NCBI RefSeq assembly: GCF_014486675.1 | Contig: NZ_JACTAC010000002.1 | Span: 62,001-126,000, forward strand | Source: Flavobacterium macrobrachii | GTDB lineage: Bacteria; Bacteroidota; Bacteroidia; Flavobacteriales; Flavobacteriaceae | Direction of reading: 5' to 3' | Length of the DNA stretch: 64,000 bases | In this document: piece by piece, positions 25,745-34,430 of the stretch | How positions within the stretch are numbered: position 1 is the first letter of the stretch | How the letters are laid out: every line of letters begins with the position of its first letter | Program-made: the position numbers and the translations under genes | The notes under the pieces: model-generated | Databases searched by the model: none | Told to the model about the DNA's origin: nothing | The model's input: the letters and a program-made list of their open reading frames with translations, nothing else

Positions 25745-26794
25745 CTAAACATCATCAAAATCCACATAAATTTCGGCCGATGTTGGATGTGCTTGACAAG
25801 TTAAAATCAAACCTTCGGCAACTTCGCCATCGGTTAAAATGGAGTTCTTTTTCATTTCAGCTGAACCGTTTGTAATTCGTGCTAAACACGAACTGCAAAT
25901 GCCACCTTGACAAGAGTAAGGTGCATCAATTCCTTGTTTTAAAGCCGCTTCGAGCACGGTTTGTTTCTGCGACATTTCAAAAGTGGTTTCTTCATCATCA
26001 ACCATAATGGTGATTTTTGTGTGACCAGATTGATTGCCAACGTTAGTATTTTCAGCAGTTGAAGTGGAAAACAATTCAAACTTAATATCTTTTTCGGCTA
26101 CATTGTGTTCTTTTAAAACATTGGAAACCACATTAATCATTTCTTCTGGTCCGCATAAATAGAATTTATCAAACTCTTTTTCTTTGTGTTTGTTATTAAG
26201 AATGAAATTCACAGCCGATTTATCAATTCTTCCAAAAAGATCGCCACCATTTGATTTGCTGTAAACAAAATGTACAAACAAACGTCCAACATATTTCAGT
26301 TGTAAATCGTGAAGTTCCTGATGAAAGATGGTTTCTTCGGGTGATTTATTACCATAAACTATAACAAAAGTACTGTTTGGTTCGCTTTCTAAAACCGATT
26401 TTAAGATGGACATTACTGGTGTAATTCCGCTTCCGGCAACGAAACCTGCATAATTTTTTTGTTTATCAGCATTAGGTTCAAATGTAAATTTTCCTTCTGG
26501 TTGACCAACTTCAATAATATCTCCAACTTTTAAATTGTCATTGGCAAATTTTGAAAAATGACCGTTTTGAACTGATTTAATGGCAATGCGAAGTTCGCCG
26601 CTATTTGGAGAAGAACAAATAGAATAAGCGCGACGAATTTCTTGTCCGTCAAGCGTTAATTTTAAATTAACGTATTGACCAGCAATAAATTGATAAGTTG
26701 ATTTTAATTCGGATGGAATGTTGAATGTAATTGAAATTGCGTTGGCAGTTTCCCTTTTTAAATCTTTTATGGTTAGTTTATAATAAGTTGACAT
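25745..26794 (-). CDS. Ferredoxin-NADP reductase-like protein with C-terminal 2Fe-2S domain (PaaE-like)
   Basis: 349 residues in three parts: an FAD-binding domain with RRAYSICSSP (about 54-63), an NAD(P)-binding domain with VAGSGITPVMSIL and YLCGPEEMI, and a plant-type ferredoxin domain with PYSCQGGICSSC (C-x4-C-x2-C) and the fourth Cys in ILTCQAHP. This is the layout of PaaE and related oxygenase reductases. No oxygenase gene is nearby, so it is best described as a general electron-transfer reductase. It has its own -7 box at 26810-26817. Confidence 0.88.
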   Translation of the reverse strand: MSTYYKLTIKDLKRETANAISITFNIPSELKSTYQFIAGQYVNLKLTLDGQEIRRAYSICSSPNSGELRIAIKSVQNGHFSKFANDNLKVGDIIEVGQPEGKFTFEPNADKQKNYAGFVAGSGITPVMSILKSVLESEPNSTFVIVYGNKSPEETIFHQELHDLQLKYVGRLFVHFVYSKSNGGDLFGRIDKSAVNFILNNKHKEKEFDKFYLCGPEEMINVVSNVLKEHNVAEKDIKFELFSTSTAENTNVGNQSGHTKITIMVDDEETTFEMSQKQTVLEAALKQGIDAPYSCQGGICSSCLARITNGSAEMKKNSILTDGEVAEGLILTCQAHPTSAEIYVDFDDV

Positions 26795-26809
26795 GAATAA
26801 TAATTTTTA

Positions 26810-26817
26810 CAAAGGTA
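26810..26817 (-). promoter_or_regulatory. -7 promoter box (TACCTTTG, minus strand)
   Basis: TAnnTTTG on the minus strand, 16 nt before the reductase start. Confidence 0.55.
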
Positions 26818-26828
26818 ATAATATCAAA

Positions 26829-26884
26829 TTCAAAAATCAATTGCAATTTTAACTTCAAAAATCAACTTCAACTTCAAAAATCAA
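26829..26884. repeat. Three copies of TTCAAAAATCAA in the intergenic region
   Basis: Exact 12-mers at 26829-26840, 26854-26865 and 26873-26884, with irregular spacing, embedded in CAATTT-rich DNA. Similar sequence (CAATTGCAAAAATCAAAAGC) lies on the other side of the reductase at about 25685-25710. Likely a slippage-prone or dispersed low-complexity repeat. Confidence 0.6.
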
Positions 26885-26906
26885 TAGCAATTTCAAATTA
26901 AATTTT

Positions 26907-26949
26907 ATACATAGAAGTCTTATGTATATAAAAAACTTATGTATATTTG
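26907..26949 (+). promoter_or_regulatory. padR promoter with probable operator repeats
   Basis: CTTATGTATAT occurs twice (26919-26929, 26936-26946), and ATACATA/TATGTAT form an inverted repeat (26907-26913, 26921-26927). The second copy overlaps the -7 box TATATTTG at 26942-26949. Palindromes of ATAC/GTAT type suit autoregulation by the downstream PadR protein; that is inference. Confidence 0.5.
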
Positions 26950-26991
26950 TGCTGTTGCAAACGTAAGATTGCTTCATAAATCCTCAATGAT

Positions 26992-27324
26992 ATGAAAAAC
27001 TCGCAATTATATAAAGGAAGTTTGACCACGATAGTGATGAAACTATTGGAAGAAAACGGTAGAATGTATGGATATGAAATTACCCAAAAAGTAAAAGAAA
27101 TAACCAAAGGCGAACTAAAAATCACCGAAGGTGCATTGTATCCAGCGTTGCATAAACTGGAAGCCGAAGGCGTTCTTGAAGTAGAAATTGAAAACGTGGA
27201 CAATCGACTGCGTAAATATTATAAACTCACTGAAAAAGGAACTTCGGAAACCGTAAATCGATTGGCAGAACTGGAAGAATTTATTAAAAATATGCAAAGT
27301 ATTGTAAATCCTAAATTAACGTAA
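26992..27324 (+). CDS. PadR-family transcriptional regulator
   Basis: 110 residues, the size of the short PadR-s2 group. The winged helix shows SLTTIVMKLLEENGRMYGYE, ITEGALYPALHKLEAEG (recognition helix and wing) and a C-terminal dimerisation helix. PadR proteins of this type repress neighbouring membrane-protein and ABC-transporter genes. It is followed after 3 nt by two related membrane-protein genes, then an ABC exporter pair. Confidence 0.93.
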   Translation: MKNSQLYKGSLTTIVMKLLEENGRMYGYEITQKVKEITKGELKITEGALYPALHKLEAEGVLEVEIENVDNRLRKYYKLTEKGTSETVNRLAELEEFIKNMQSIVNPKLT

Positions 27325-27327
27325 TTT

Positions 27328-27954
27328 ATGAAACTAAACAAAAACCAAATACAGTTTATTGACGGTTTTTTGCAACGCAATGATGTTATTTATGTTGATA
27401 TTCGAGCTGAAATGATTGATCACATTGCCACTGGCGTTGAAGAAAAAATGAAAGTTGAAGATATTGAATTTCACGATGCTTTTGTTAGTTATGTCAATTC
27501 AAATCGAAAAGAAATTTTCAGTATGAATAAAAAAACGTGGCAGAGTACGTTATCAGAATTAAAAAATTATTTTCGTTTTTTTCTTAAACCGAAAAGTTTG
27601 TTTGCTGTAGTGTTGATTATCATGTTGTTTTTTACATTCCGGAAAACAATGGTTTATACTTTTCTAAAAGAAGATTTATCGTTTTACTTTTTGCTTATTT
27701 TCTTGAGCTATTCAATGTTGAGTATGATTTATTTTTTTGGAATAAAAAAAAAGAGGTATTATTTTATCGAGAGAAGCAATATTGTTTTATCGATTTTATA
27801 CTGGATAAACCTATTTTTATTCAAACCGTTTGATAAACAAGAATACATATCAGATGTATTAACAATAGTTTTCATGTGTTTGTTTGTGGTATATGTTCTA
27901 TATGCAATTAATCAGATAAATAAATTTTTTAATTCTAAGATGATTATTAAATGA
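27328..27954 (+). CDS. PadR-associated membrane protein, HAAS-like N-terminus (1)
   Basis: 208 residues. The N-terminal 60 residues are helical and acidic (YVDIRAEMIDHIATGVEEKM), resembling the cytosolic helical domains found next to PadR regulators (HAAS-like; similarity judged by eye). Four or five membrane helices follow from about residue 87. It overlaps its paralogue-like neighbour by 4 nt. Its probable role is a membrane sensor or adaptor working with PadR; this is inferred from gene order only. Confidence 0.7.
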   Translation: MKLNKNQIQFIDGFLQRNDVIYVDIRAEMIDHIATGVEEKMKVEDIEFHDAFVSYVNSNRKEIFSMNKKTWQSTLSELKNYFRFFLKPKSLFAVVLIIMLFFTFRKTMVYTFLKEDLSFYFLLIFLSYSMLSMIYFFGIKKKRYYFIERSNIVLSILYWINLFLFKPFDKQEYISDVLTIVFMCLFVVYVLYAINQINKFFNSKMIIK

Positions 27955-28643
27955 AACTATCCGCCGAACAAATAGAAAAATTATACCAATTCACGCGTCA
28001 ACATTACGTGGAATATTATGATTTACAAACCGAATTGGTTGATCATTTAGCCAATGCTATTGAAGAACAATGGCAACAAAATCCAAAATTATCTTTTCAA
28101 GAATCGTTACAAATTGAGTTCAAAAAATTTGGTGTTTTTGGGTTTATGGATGTGGTTGGACAAAGACAATCAGCATTGAACAAAAAATACAACAAATTAG
28201 TTTTAAACGAATTAAAAACTTTTTTTTCGGTTCCAAAAATCATAGGAACAGTCGCTGCTATTGGAATTGTATTTTATTTGATGAAACAACTTCAAGGAGA
28301 TTTTTGGGTAGTACAATCATTCTTTTTCGTTTTAGTCATTTCCTATTTTGCTGGAATGGTAATTTTGACGCAAAGAAATAAAAAGAGAAACAAGCAAAAC
28401 GGTAAAAAATGGTTGCTGAAAGAAATCATTTTTGGTTACAGTTCTTCGGCTGGATTGATAAATTTACCGATACAATTTTCACTTCATTTAAAAGGCGAAA
28501 ATTATCATGACGGATTTTTATTGTTGTTCAGTTTTCTATTGATTTTATTAGGATTAACCGAATACATCATGCTGGTTTTAATTCCGTCAAAAGCTGAAGA
28601 TTTTTTAAAAGAAACCTATCCTGAATATGAAATTGTAAATTAA
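27951..28643 (+). CDS. PadR-associated membrane protein, HAAS-like N-terminus (2)
   Basis: 230 residues with the same plan as the preceding protein: an N-terminal helical domain (YYDLQTELVDHLANAIEEQW, about 22-41) and five or so membrane helices from residue 93. The shared ELVDHLAN / EMIDHIAT pattern indicates an old duplication. A dispersed-looking repeat follows, then the ABC exporter genes. Confidence 0.7.
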   Translation: MKLSAEQIEKLYQFTRQHYVEYYDLQTELVDHLANAIEEQWQQNPKLSFQESLQIEFKKFGVFGFMDVVGQRQSALNKKYNKLVLNELKTFFSVPKIIGTVAAIGIVFYLMKQLQGDFWVVQSFFFVLVISYFAGMVILTQRNKKRNKQNGKKWLLKEIIFGYSSSAGLINLPIQFSLHLKGENYHDGFLLLFSFLLILLGLTEYIMLVLIPSKAEDFLKETYPEYEIVN

Positions 28644-28651
28644 AATTTGTG

Positions 28652-28741
28652 TTCTCGATACATTTTTTGGTTCGTCAGTTCGAGTTTTTTCTGGAAGAAA
28701 AAGTATCGAGAACCGAACCAAAAAATACTCGAATTGACGAA
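28652..28741. repeat. REP/MITE-like element with interleaved inverted segments
   Basis: Segments a (28652-28661), b (28662-28674) and c (28675-28685) are complementary to a' (28703-28712), b' (28714-28726) and c' (28727-28737 and beyond), in the order a-b-c-a'-b'-c'. One mismatch or G-U pair is in c. The GTATCGAGAAC and ACTCGAATTGACG core words resemble intergenic repeats I recall from Flavobacterium genomes. It lies between the membrane-protein pair and the ABC exporter genes. Confidence 0.7.
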
Positions 28742-28809
28742 TTTTTTACAGTATTTGTAACATTTTACTATCTTTAGAAACTAACTTTTACAACCAAAAA
28801 CAAAAATCT

Positions 28810-30276
28810 ATGTTCAAACATTTTATTTGGCTCGAGTGGAAATCATTTCTGCGTTCGGCATCATTCGGAACAAATCTCGCCATGAAAATCATCATGGGAT
28901 TAGTTGCCGTTTATTTTCTAGCGTGTTTTGCTATTATGGGCTTGGGTGTTTATTTTATTCTTGAGGACGAAGGCATGAAACCGCTTGAAACCGTGAATAA
29001 ATTTATGATTTATTATTTTGCAGTAGATTTAATGGTTCGTTATTTTCTGCAAAAAATGCCGGTAATGAACATTCGTCCATTGCTAACTTTACCTATCAAA
29101 AAAGGAACAATTGTGCATTTTTCGTTAGGAAAAACAGCTTTGTCTTTTTTCAATTGGACACACGCTTTGTTTTTCATTCCGTTTACCGTTGTTTTATTAG
29201 TAAAAGGTTATGGTTATCAAGCCATTTTGTGGAATATCGCCATGTTTGCTTTGGTGTATTTCAATAATTTCATCAATATTCTAATCAACAATAAAGATGC
29301 TGTTTTTTATAGTGTTTTGGCTGTTTTTGCCGGATTAGGATTGACACAATACTACAATATTTTTGACATTACAGCTTATACACAACCGTTTTTTCAAGGA
29401 ATGTATGACACCAATTATTTGTTTTTACTTCCAGTACTTTTCTTAATTGCGGCTTATTATTTTTCGTTCCAATATTTCAAAAGCAATCTCAATTTGGACG
29501 AAGGTTTGGCTAAGAAAAGCGAAGTGGCTCAAACCGAAAATTATACTTGGTTAGAACAATTTGGAATTTTAGGAACTTTTTTAAAAAACGATATTCGGTT
29601 ATTGAGAAGAAACAAACGCTCAAAAACGACATTGATTATGAGTGTTGTGTTTGTTTTTTATGGATTATTATTTTTCACTAGTTCGATTGAAGCTTATGAT
29701 AATCCGGCGATGAAAGTCTTTGCAGGAATTTTTGTTTCGGGTGGATTTTTGTTCACGTTTGGACAATTTATTCCAAGTTGGGATAGTGCTTATTATCAAC
29801 TATTAATGAGCCAAAATATTCCTTACAAAGAATACATCAAATCAAAATGGTGGTTGATGGTTATTGGAACAGTAATTTCAACACTTTTAGCATCATTCTA
29901 TCTTTATTTTGGAATTCACACTTATTTAATCGTTGTCGTTGCAGCTATTTTTAACATCGGAGTAAATTCACATTTGGTAATGCTTGGTGGCGCATTTGTG
30001 AAAACACCAATCGATTTAACTACGAGCAAACAAGCCTTTGGAGACAAACAAGCCTTTAACGTAAAAACAATGTTGATTGCCATTCCAAAAATGCTTTTGC
30101 CAATGGCTTTATATGCCGCAGGTTATTATCTTTTTTCACCCAATATTGGATTACTTTTTGTAGCATTAGCTGGAGTTATTGGTTTTATGTTTAGAAACTA
30201 TATGTTTACTAAAATCGAAAAAATCTACAAATCCGAAAAATATGCAACCATCGCCGCTTACAAACAAAAAAGCTAA
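28810..30276 (+). CDS. ABC exporter permease, DUF5687-like
   Basis: 488 residues with about ten to twelve membrane helices in two halves separated by a cytosolic segment (about 235-270, LRRNKRSKTT). The start FKHFIWLEWKSFLRSASFGT is typical of DUF5687 permeases. It is followed 54 nt later by the ATP-binding subunit. The substrate is unknown. PadR control is plausible because the padR unit lies directly upstream on the same strand. Confidence 0.82.
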   Translation: MFKHFIWLEWKSFLRSASFGTNLAMKIIMGLVAVYFLACFAIMGLGVYFILEDEGMKPLETVNKFMIYYFAVDLMVRYFLQKMPVMNIRPLLTLPIKKGTIVHFSLGKTALSFFNWTHALFFIPFTVVLLVKGYGYQAILWNIAMFALVYFNNFINILINNKDAVFYSVLAVFAGLGLTQYYNIFDITAYTQPFFQGMYDTNYLFLLPVLFLIAAYYFSFQYFKSNLNLDEGLAKKSEVAQTENYTWLEQFGILGTFLKNDIRLLRRNKRSKTTLIMSVVFVFYGLLFFTSSIEAYDNPAMKVFAGIFVSGGFLFTFGQFIPSWDSAYYQLLMSQNIPYKEYIKSKWWLMVIGTVISTLLASFYLYFGIHTYLIVVVAAIFNIGVNSHLVMLGGAFVKTPIDLTTSKQAFGDKQAFNVKTMLIAIPKMLLPMALYAAGYYLFSPNIGLLFVALAGVIGFMFRNYMFTKIEKIYKSEKYATIAAYKQKS

Positions 30277-30296
30277 TATTTAGATATAAAGTTCAT

Positions 30297-30324
30297 AATA
30301 CAATATACAACAATACAATATACA
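30297..30324 (+). repeat. Tandem AATACAATATACA repeat before the ABC ATPase gene
   Basis: Two copies (30297-30309, 30312-30324), 15-nt period, 6 nt before the ATG at 30331. The word ACAATATAC also occurs between atpA and atpG (39313-39321). Confidence 0.55.
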
Positions 30325-30330
30325 GAAATC

Positions 30331-31029
30331 ATGATACAAGTACATAATCTTTCAAAAACATATAACAACGGAGTTAAAGTATTAAACGTTCAATCGCTAG
30401 AAATTCCAAAAGGACAAAGCTTTGGTTTGGTTGGAAATAACGGTGCAGGAAAAACCACTTTCTTCAGTTTATTATTAGATTTAATTCAACCAAGCACAGG
30501 ACATATTATCAACAATAATGTTCAGGTAAACACTAGCGAAGACTGGAAACCTTTCACGGCTGCTTTCATCGATGAAAGTTTCTTGATAGGTTATTTAACT
30601 GCCGAAGAATATTTTTATTTCATTGGCGAATTACGAAATCAAAACAAAGCCGATGTTGACACTTTATTAGCAAAACATGAAGAATTTTTCAACGGCGAAA
30701 TTTTAAAAAGTAAAAAATACCTTCGAGATTTATCCAAAGGAAACATGAAAAAAGTTGGAATTATAGCAGCTTTAATTGGAAATCCAGAAGTGGTAATTCT
30801 TGACGAACCATTTGCAAATTTGGATCCAACAACCGTAAATCGTTTGAAAAAAATCATCAAAGAATTAGCCGATGATACTAATACAACTGTTCTAGTTTCT
30901 AGTCATGATTTGGTTCACACTGTTGAGGTTTGCAACCGAATTGTAGCTCTAAACAAAGGTGAAATTGTAAAAGATATTCAAACATCGCCAGAAACCTTGA
31001 AAGAATTAGAAGCGTTTTTTGCGGTGTAA
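30331..31029 (+). CDS. ABC transporter ATP-binding protein
   Basis: 232 residues: Walker A GNNGAGKT (35-42), signature LSKGNMKK (about 128-135), Walker B VVILDEPF, and the switch His in SSHD. It pairs with the DUF5687-like permease upstream to form an exporter or an export-related machine in the inner membrane. A terminator follows. Confidence 0.93.
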   Translation: MIQVHNLSKTYNNGVKVLNVQSLEIPKGQSFGLVGNNGAGKTTFFSLLLDLIQPSTGHIINNNVQVNTSEDWKPFTAAFIDESFLIGYLTAEEYFYFIGELRNQNKADVDTLLAKHEEFFNGEILKSKKYLRDLSKGNMKKVGIIAALIGNPEVVILDEPFANLDPTTVNRLKKIIKELADDTNTTVLVSSHDLVHTVEVCNRIVALNKGEIVKDIQTSPETLKELEAFFAV

Positions 31030-31051
31030 TATTGCTCATTTTTAAACAATT

Positions 31052-31089
31052 ATAGCTGTATGTCATAAAAAACATACGGCTATTTTTTT
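31052..31089 (+). terminator. Terminator after the ABC ATPase gene
   Basis: A 12-bp stem (31052-31063 with 31072-31083, one G-U pair) followed by six or seven Ts. Its T-run overlaps the -33 region of the next promoter. Confidence 0.8.
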
Positions 31090-31116
31090 GCCATATCAAA
31101 AAGAAACGTATTTTTA
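31087..31116 (+). promoter_or_regulatory. Promoter of sprE/porW
   Basis: TTTG at 31087-31090, an 18-nt spacer and TATTTTTA at 31109-31116 (one mismatch to TAnnTTTG). It lies downstream of the in-frame TTG at 31088, which therefore cannot be the start, and 19 nt before the ATG at 31136. Confidence 0.6.
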
Positions 31117-31135
31117 CCCGTTAGTTATACTATTT

Positions 31136-34024
31136 ATGACAAATTTACGTTATCGAACAAAACGTTTTACATTGAAAACCACTACTCTTAAATACTTTAT
31201 ATTTTTGGGAACATTTCTTTTTTTGATAGCTTGTTCTACCAAAAAAAATACATTTCTTTCCCGAAATTCTCATGCATTGAGCACCAAATACAATATTTTG
31301 TACAACGGAAATCTTGCGCTCGACAAAGGATTATTAGATTTAAAATCAAAATACCAAGACAATTTTTGGGAAATTCTTCCCGTAGAAAGGATGCAAATTT
31401 CGGAAGAACAATTGCAACCCAATGAAACCAAAAACCCCGATTTTGAAAGAGCTGAAGAAAAAGCAACTAAAGCTATCCAGAAACATTCGATGAATATTCA
31501 AGGTTCAGAGAAAAATCCACAAATGGATGAAGCACATCTTTTGTTAGGAAAATCAAGATATTACAGTCAGCGTTTCGTTCCGGCATTGGAAGCCTTCAAT
31601 TATGTTTTATATAAATATCCATCGAGCGATAAAATTTATGAAGTAAAAATTTGGCGTGAAAAAACTAATATGCGACTAGAAAACGATGCTTTGGCAGTAA
31701 ATAATCTTCGCAAATTGTTGAAAGAAATTAAATTTAAAGACCAAATTTTCGCTGATGCTAATGCTACTTTAGCTCAAGCTTTTATCAATTTAGAAGAAAA
31801 AGATAGCGCAGTTGCCAAGCTGAAATTAGCCAGAGATTTTACAAAATCCAATGAAGAAGTTTCGCGTTACCATTTTATTTTGGCGCAACTTTATGAAAAA
31901 ATGGGTTATAAAGACAGCGCTTTTGCTAGTTATCAAGAAGTGATTGATATGAATAGAAAAGCGGCAAGACGATATGTAATTCATGCGCATATCAATCAAG
32001 CAAGACAAACCGCTATCCAAAAAGGTGACACAATTACATTTCTTAAAAAATTCAACGATTTAATCCAAGATAGAGAAAATCGACCATATCTTGATGCATT
32101 GTACCATCAAAAAGCAAAGTTCTATGAAGGTCAAGAGAATTTCAAAGAAGCAAAGAAAAACTATAATCTTTCTCTGAAAAAGAAAACGCTTGATCAGTAT
32201 TTAATTGCCTCTAATTATAGAAATCTTGCTTCCATTTATTTTGACGATGCAAAATATGCAATCGCAGGAAAATATTACGACAGTACGTTGGTCAATTTAA
32301 AACCAAGAACAAGAGAATTTAATGCCATTAAAAAGAAACGCGAAAATCTTGAAGATGTTATTAAATATGAAGGAATTGCACAAAAAAATGACAGTATAAT
32401 TTCGTTGTTTAAAATGCCAATGGCTGAAAAAACAGCTTATTTTGAAAAACATATTCTTAAACTTAAAACCGAAGAAGAAAAACTTAAAAAAGAACAAGAA
32501 AAACTTGATCGGATTAACCAAAATTCTCAAGTTGGAAACGAAGGAAAATTGGAAGCCAATAACGCAATCAAAACTCCAACTGTTGCAAAAGCTGGAACAT
32601 CAAATCTTGGAGGAATTTTCTATTTTTATAATTCAACTACAGTTGCCTTTGGTAAAAAGGAATTTAGTAAAACGTGGGGAAAAATTAAGTTGACAGATAA
32701 CTGGAAATCAACAAATGGACAAACCTTAGACAAAGGTAATGAAAATGCAATAGAAAAAAATGAAGAAGAAATTCAAAATGCCGAGGTAAAAGAAGAAGAT
32801 AAAAACAGCCCGTACAATCCAGAGTTTTACATAGCGCAATTGCCAACCGATGCAACAGTAATTGATAGTCTATCGAAAGAAAGAAATTTTGCGTATTACC
32901 AACTTGGAATTATTTATAAAGAAAAATTCAAAGAATATGAATTGGCAGTCGATAAATTAGAAAAACTTTTAAAAAATCAACCCGAAGAACGATTGGTTTT
33001 GCCATCAATGTATAATTTGTATAAGCTCTATGAAATTTTAGACAAAAATAAAGCAGCATCAATGAAATCGCAGATTATTTCGCAATTTCCAGAATCGAGA
33101 TATGCTCAAATTTTGCTCAATCCAAACAGCGATATTGCCGAGTCAAGCGACTCACCAAAAGTAGTTTATGAAGCTTTGTTTAAAGAATATCAAAATGGCG
33201 AATTCAAAACCGTTTTAACCAAGACCGAAACAGCAATTGATAGATTTACAGGCGATGAAATGGTGCCAAAATTCGAATTACTAAAAGCTAACATCATCGG
33301 AAAGTTGAAAGGATTGACAGAATATCAACAAGCATTAAACTATGTGAGTTTAAATTATCCAAACAGCGAAGAAGGAAAAACAGCCGAGAAAATTATCAAC
33401 GTAAGCATTCCAAAACTTCAAGCCTTAGAATTAGGAAAATACGGATCTACTAATTGGAAGATTTTATATACTTCAAAAGATTTTGAGGACAAAAACACCA
33501 AACATATTTTGGAGAAAATTACTAAATTTATCAATGAAAGAAGTTTAGATAAATTGTCAGTATCCAAAGATATTTACACGATGACCGATAATTTTGTGGT
33601 TATTCACGGTATGAAATCTGAAGAATATGCTAAAGGAATTGCATCGATTTTAAAAGAGTTTAAAGAATATAAAATTCAAGATTTACCAATTATTATTTCA
33701 ACTGAAAATTATACAGTTGTTCAAATAAAGAAAAACCTCGATGATTATTTGGCAGGAAAATTATCTGATAATCCACAACAACCAAATTGGGATGGAACAA
33801 TTGAGAAGATAGTGGTTCCACAACAAGAACAACCAAAATCAGATCAACAAGAACAACCAAGAGATGTTCAATCAGAAAGACAAGCTATTCAAGAGCAAAA
33901 AAAGCAAATGAATCAGCTAAATTCTGGTAATCAAAATCAAAGCGAAATAAAAAGAAAAAACGACAATTCATTAGAGTTACCTCCAGTTCCAGGAATGATT
34001 CCTAATGATAAAAAAGGCAAATAA
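31136..34024 (+). CDS. sprE: PorW/SprE-type TPR lipoprotein of gliding motility and type IX secretion
   Basis: 962 residues from the ATG at 31136, chosen because a promoter sits between it and the earlier TTG at 31088. A lipoprotein signal (IFLGTFLFLIACSTKKN) puts the lipidated Cys near residue 37. Many degenerate TPR units follow (for example around YYSQRFVPALEAFNYVLYKY and YYQLGIIYKEKFKEYELAVD), a Glu/Lys-rich segment in the middle, and a Gln-rich C-terminus before PPVPGMIPND. This matches the size and layout of SprE/PorW, which supports the T9SS at the outer membrane. The bactofilin gene starts 1 nt after its stop. Confidence 0.77.
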   Translation: MTNLRYRTKRFTLKTTTLKYFIFLGTFLFLIACSTKKNTFLSRNSHALSTKYNILYNGNLALDKGLLDLKSKYQDNFWEILPVERMQISEEQLQPNETKNPDFERAEEKATKAIQKHSMNIQGSEKNPQMDEAHLLLGKSRYYSQRFVPALEAFNYVLYKYPSSDKIYEVKIWREKTNMRLENDALAVNNLRKLLKEIKFKDQIFADANATLAQAFINLEEKDSAVAKLKLARDFTKSNEEVSRYHFILAQLYEKMGYKDSAFASYQEVIDMNRKAARRYVIHAHINQARQTAIQKGDTITFLKKFNDLIQDRENRPYLDALYHQKAKFYEGQENFKEAKKNYNLSLKKKTLDQYLIASNYRNLASIYFDDAKYAIAGKYYDSTLVNLKPRTREFNAIKKKRENLEDVIKYEGIAQKNDSIISLFKMPMAEKTAYFEKHILKLKTEEEKLKKEQEKLDRINQNSQVGNEGKLEANNAIKTPTVAKAGTSNLGGIFYFYNSTTVAFGKKEFSKTWGKIKLTDNWKSTNGQTLDKGNENAIEKNEEEIQNAEVKEEDKNSPYNPEFYIAQLPTDATVIDSLSKERNFAYYQLGIIYKEKFKEYELAVDKLEKLLKNQPEERLVLPSMYNLYKLYEILDKNKAASMKSQIISQFPESRYAQILLNPNSDIAESSDSPKVVYEALFKEYQNGEFKTVLTKTETAIDRFTGDEMVPKFELLKANIIGKLKGLTEYQQALNYVSLNYPNSEEGKTAEKIINVSIPKLQALELGKYGSTNWKILYTSKDFEDKNTKHILEKITKFINERSLDKLSVSKDIYTMTDNFVVIHGMKSEEYAKGIASILKEFKEYKIQDLPIIISTENYTVVQIKKNLDDYLAGKLSDNPQQPNWDGTIEKIVVPQQEQPKSDQQEQPRDVQSERQAIQEQKKQMNQLNSGNQNQSEIKRKNDNSLELPPVPGMIPNDKKGK

Positions 34025-34025
34025 A

Positions 34026-34430
34026 ATGTTTGAAAAAAGTCCAAAATCTTACACCGATTTATTGGGAAAAACCAATAGAATTGTAGAAGGTACAATCATT
34101 CAGGGAAATATAACTTCGCCTGCTGATTTTCGTTTGGACGGACATTTAATTGGTAATTTTCAATCCAAAGGCAAACTAGTTATTGGTCCAGCTGGAATGG
34201 TAAAAGGCGATGTAATTTGTAAAAATGCCGATATCGAAGGAGTTTTTGAAGGAAAAATCCAAGTACTGGAAATCTTAAATATAAAAGCAAAAGCACATAT
34301 CAAAGGCGAAGTGATTTGCGGAAAACTATCCGTTGAACCCGGCGCCGAATTTAGTGCTACTTGTGTTATGAAACCACAAGTAAAAAACCTTCCAAACGAT
34401 GGACAATCAAAAGAAGAAAAAGCAAGCTAA
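34026..34430 (+). CDS. Bactofilin (polymer-forming cytoskeletal protein)
   Basis: 134 residues from the ATG at 34026 (an upstream ATG at 34005 lies in sprE). The core is the bactofilin beta-helix: VEGTIIQGNITSPADFRLDG, then repeated G-x-hydrophobic turns through GKLVIGPAGMVKGDV and KAHIKGEVICGKL. Bactofilins polymerise without nucleotides and scaffold cell-shape, envelope or motility proteins. Its last 32 bases overlap the atpZ-like gene, so cytoskeletal and ATP synthase genes are translationally linked. Confidence 0.9.
   Translation: MFEKSPKSYTDLLGKTNRIVEGTIIQGNITSPADFRLDGHLIGNFQSKGKLVIGPAGMVKGDVICKNADIEGVFEGKIQVLEILNIKAKAHIKGEVICGKLSVEPGAEFSATCVMKPQVKNLPNDGQSKEEKAS

Noticed and set aside
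26829-26884. Repeated TTCAAAAATCAA considered as a CRISPR array
   Set aside because: Only three 12-nt copies, irregular spacing (13 and 7 nt between copies), and no cas genes in the window.
31088-31135. TTG start for the SprE/PorW gene at 31088
   Set aside because: It overlaps the preceding terminator T-run and lies before the promoter boxes; the ATG at 31136 leads directly into the lipoprotein signal.
32442-32693. Plus-strand open frame inside sprE
   Set aside because: A Lys/Leu-rich frame shadow of the SprE coding sequence with no supporting signals.
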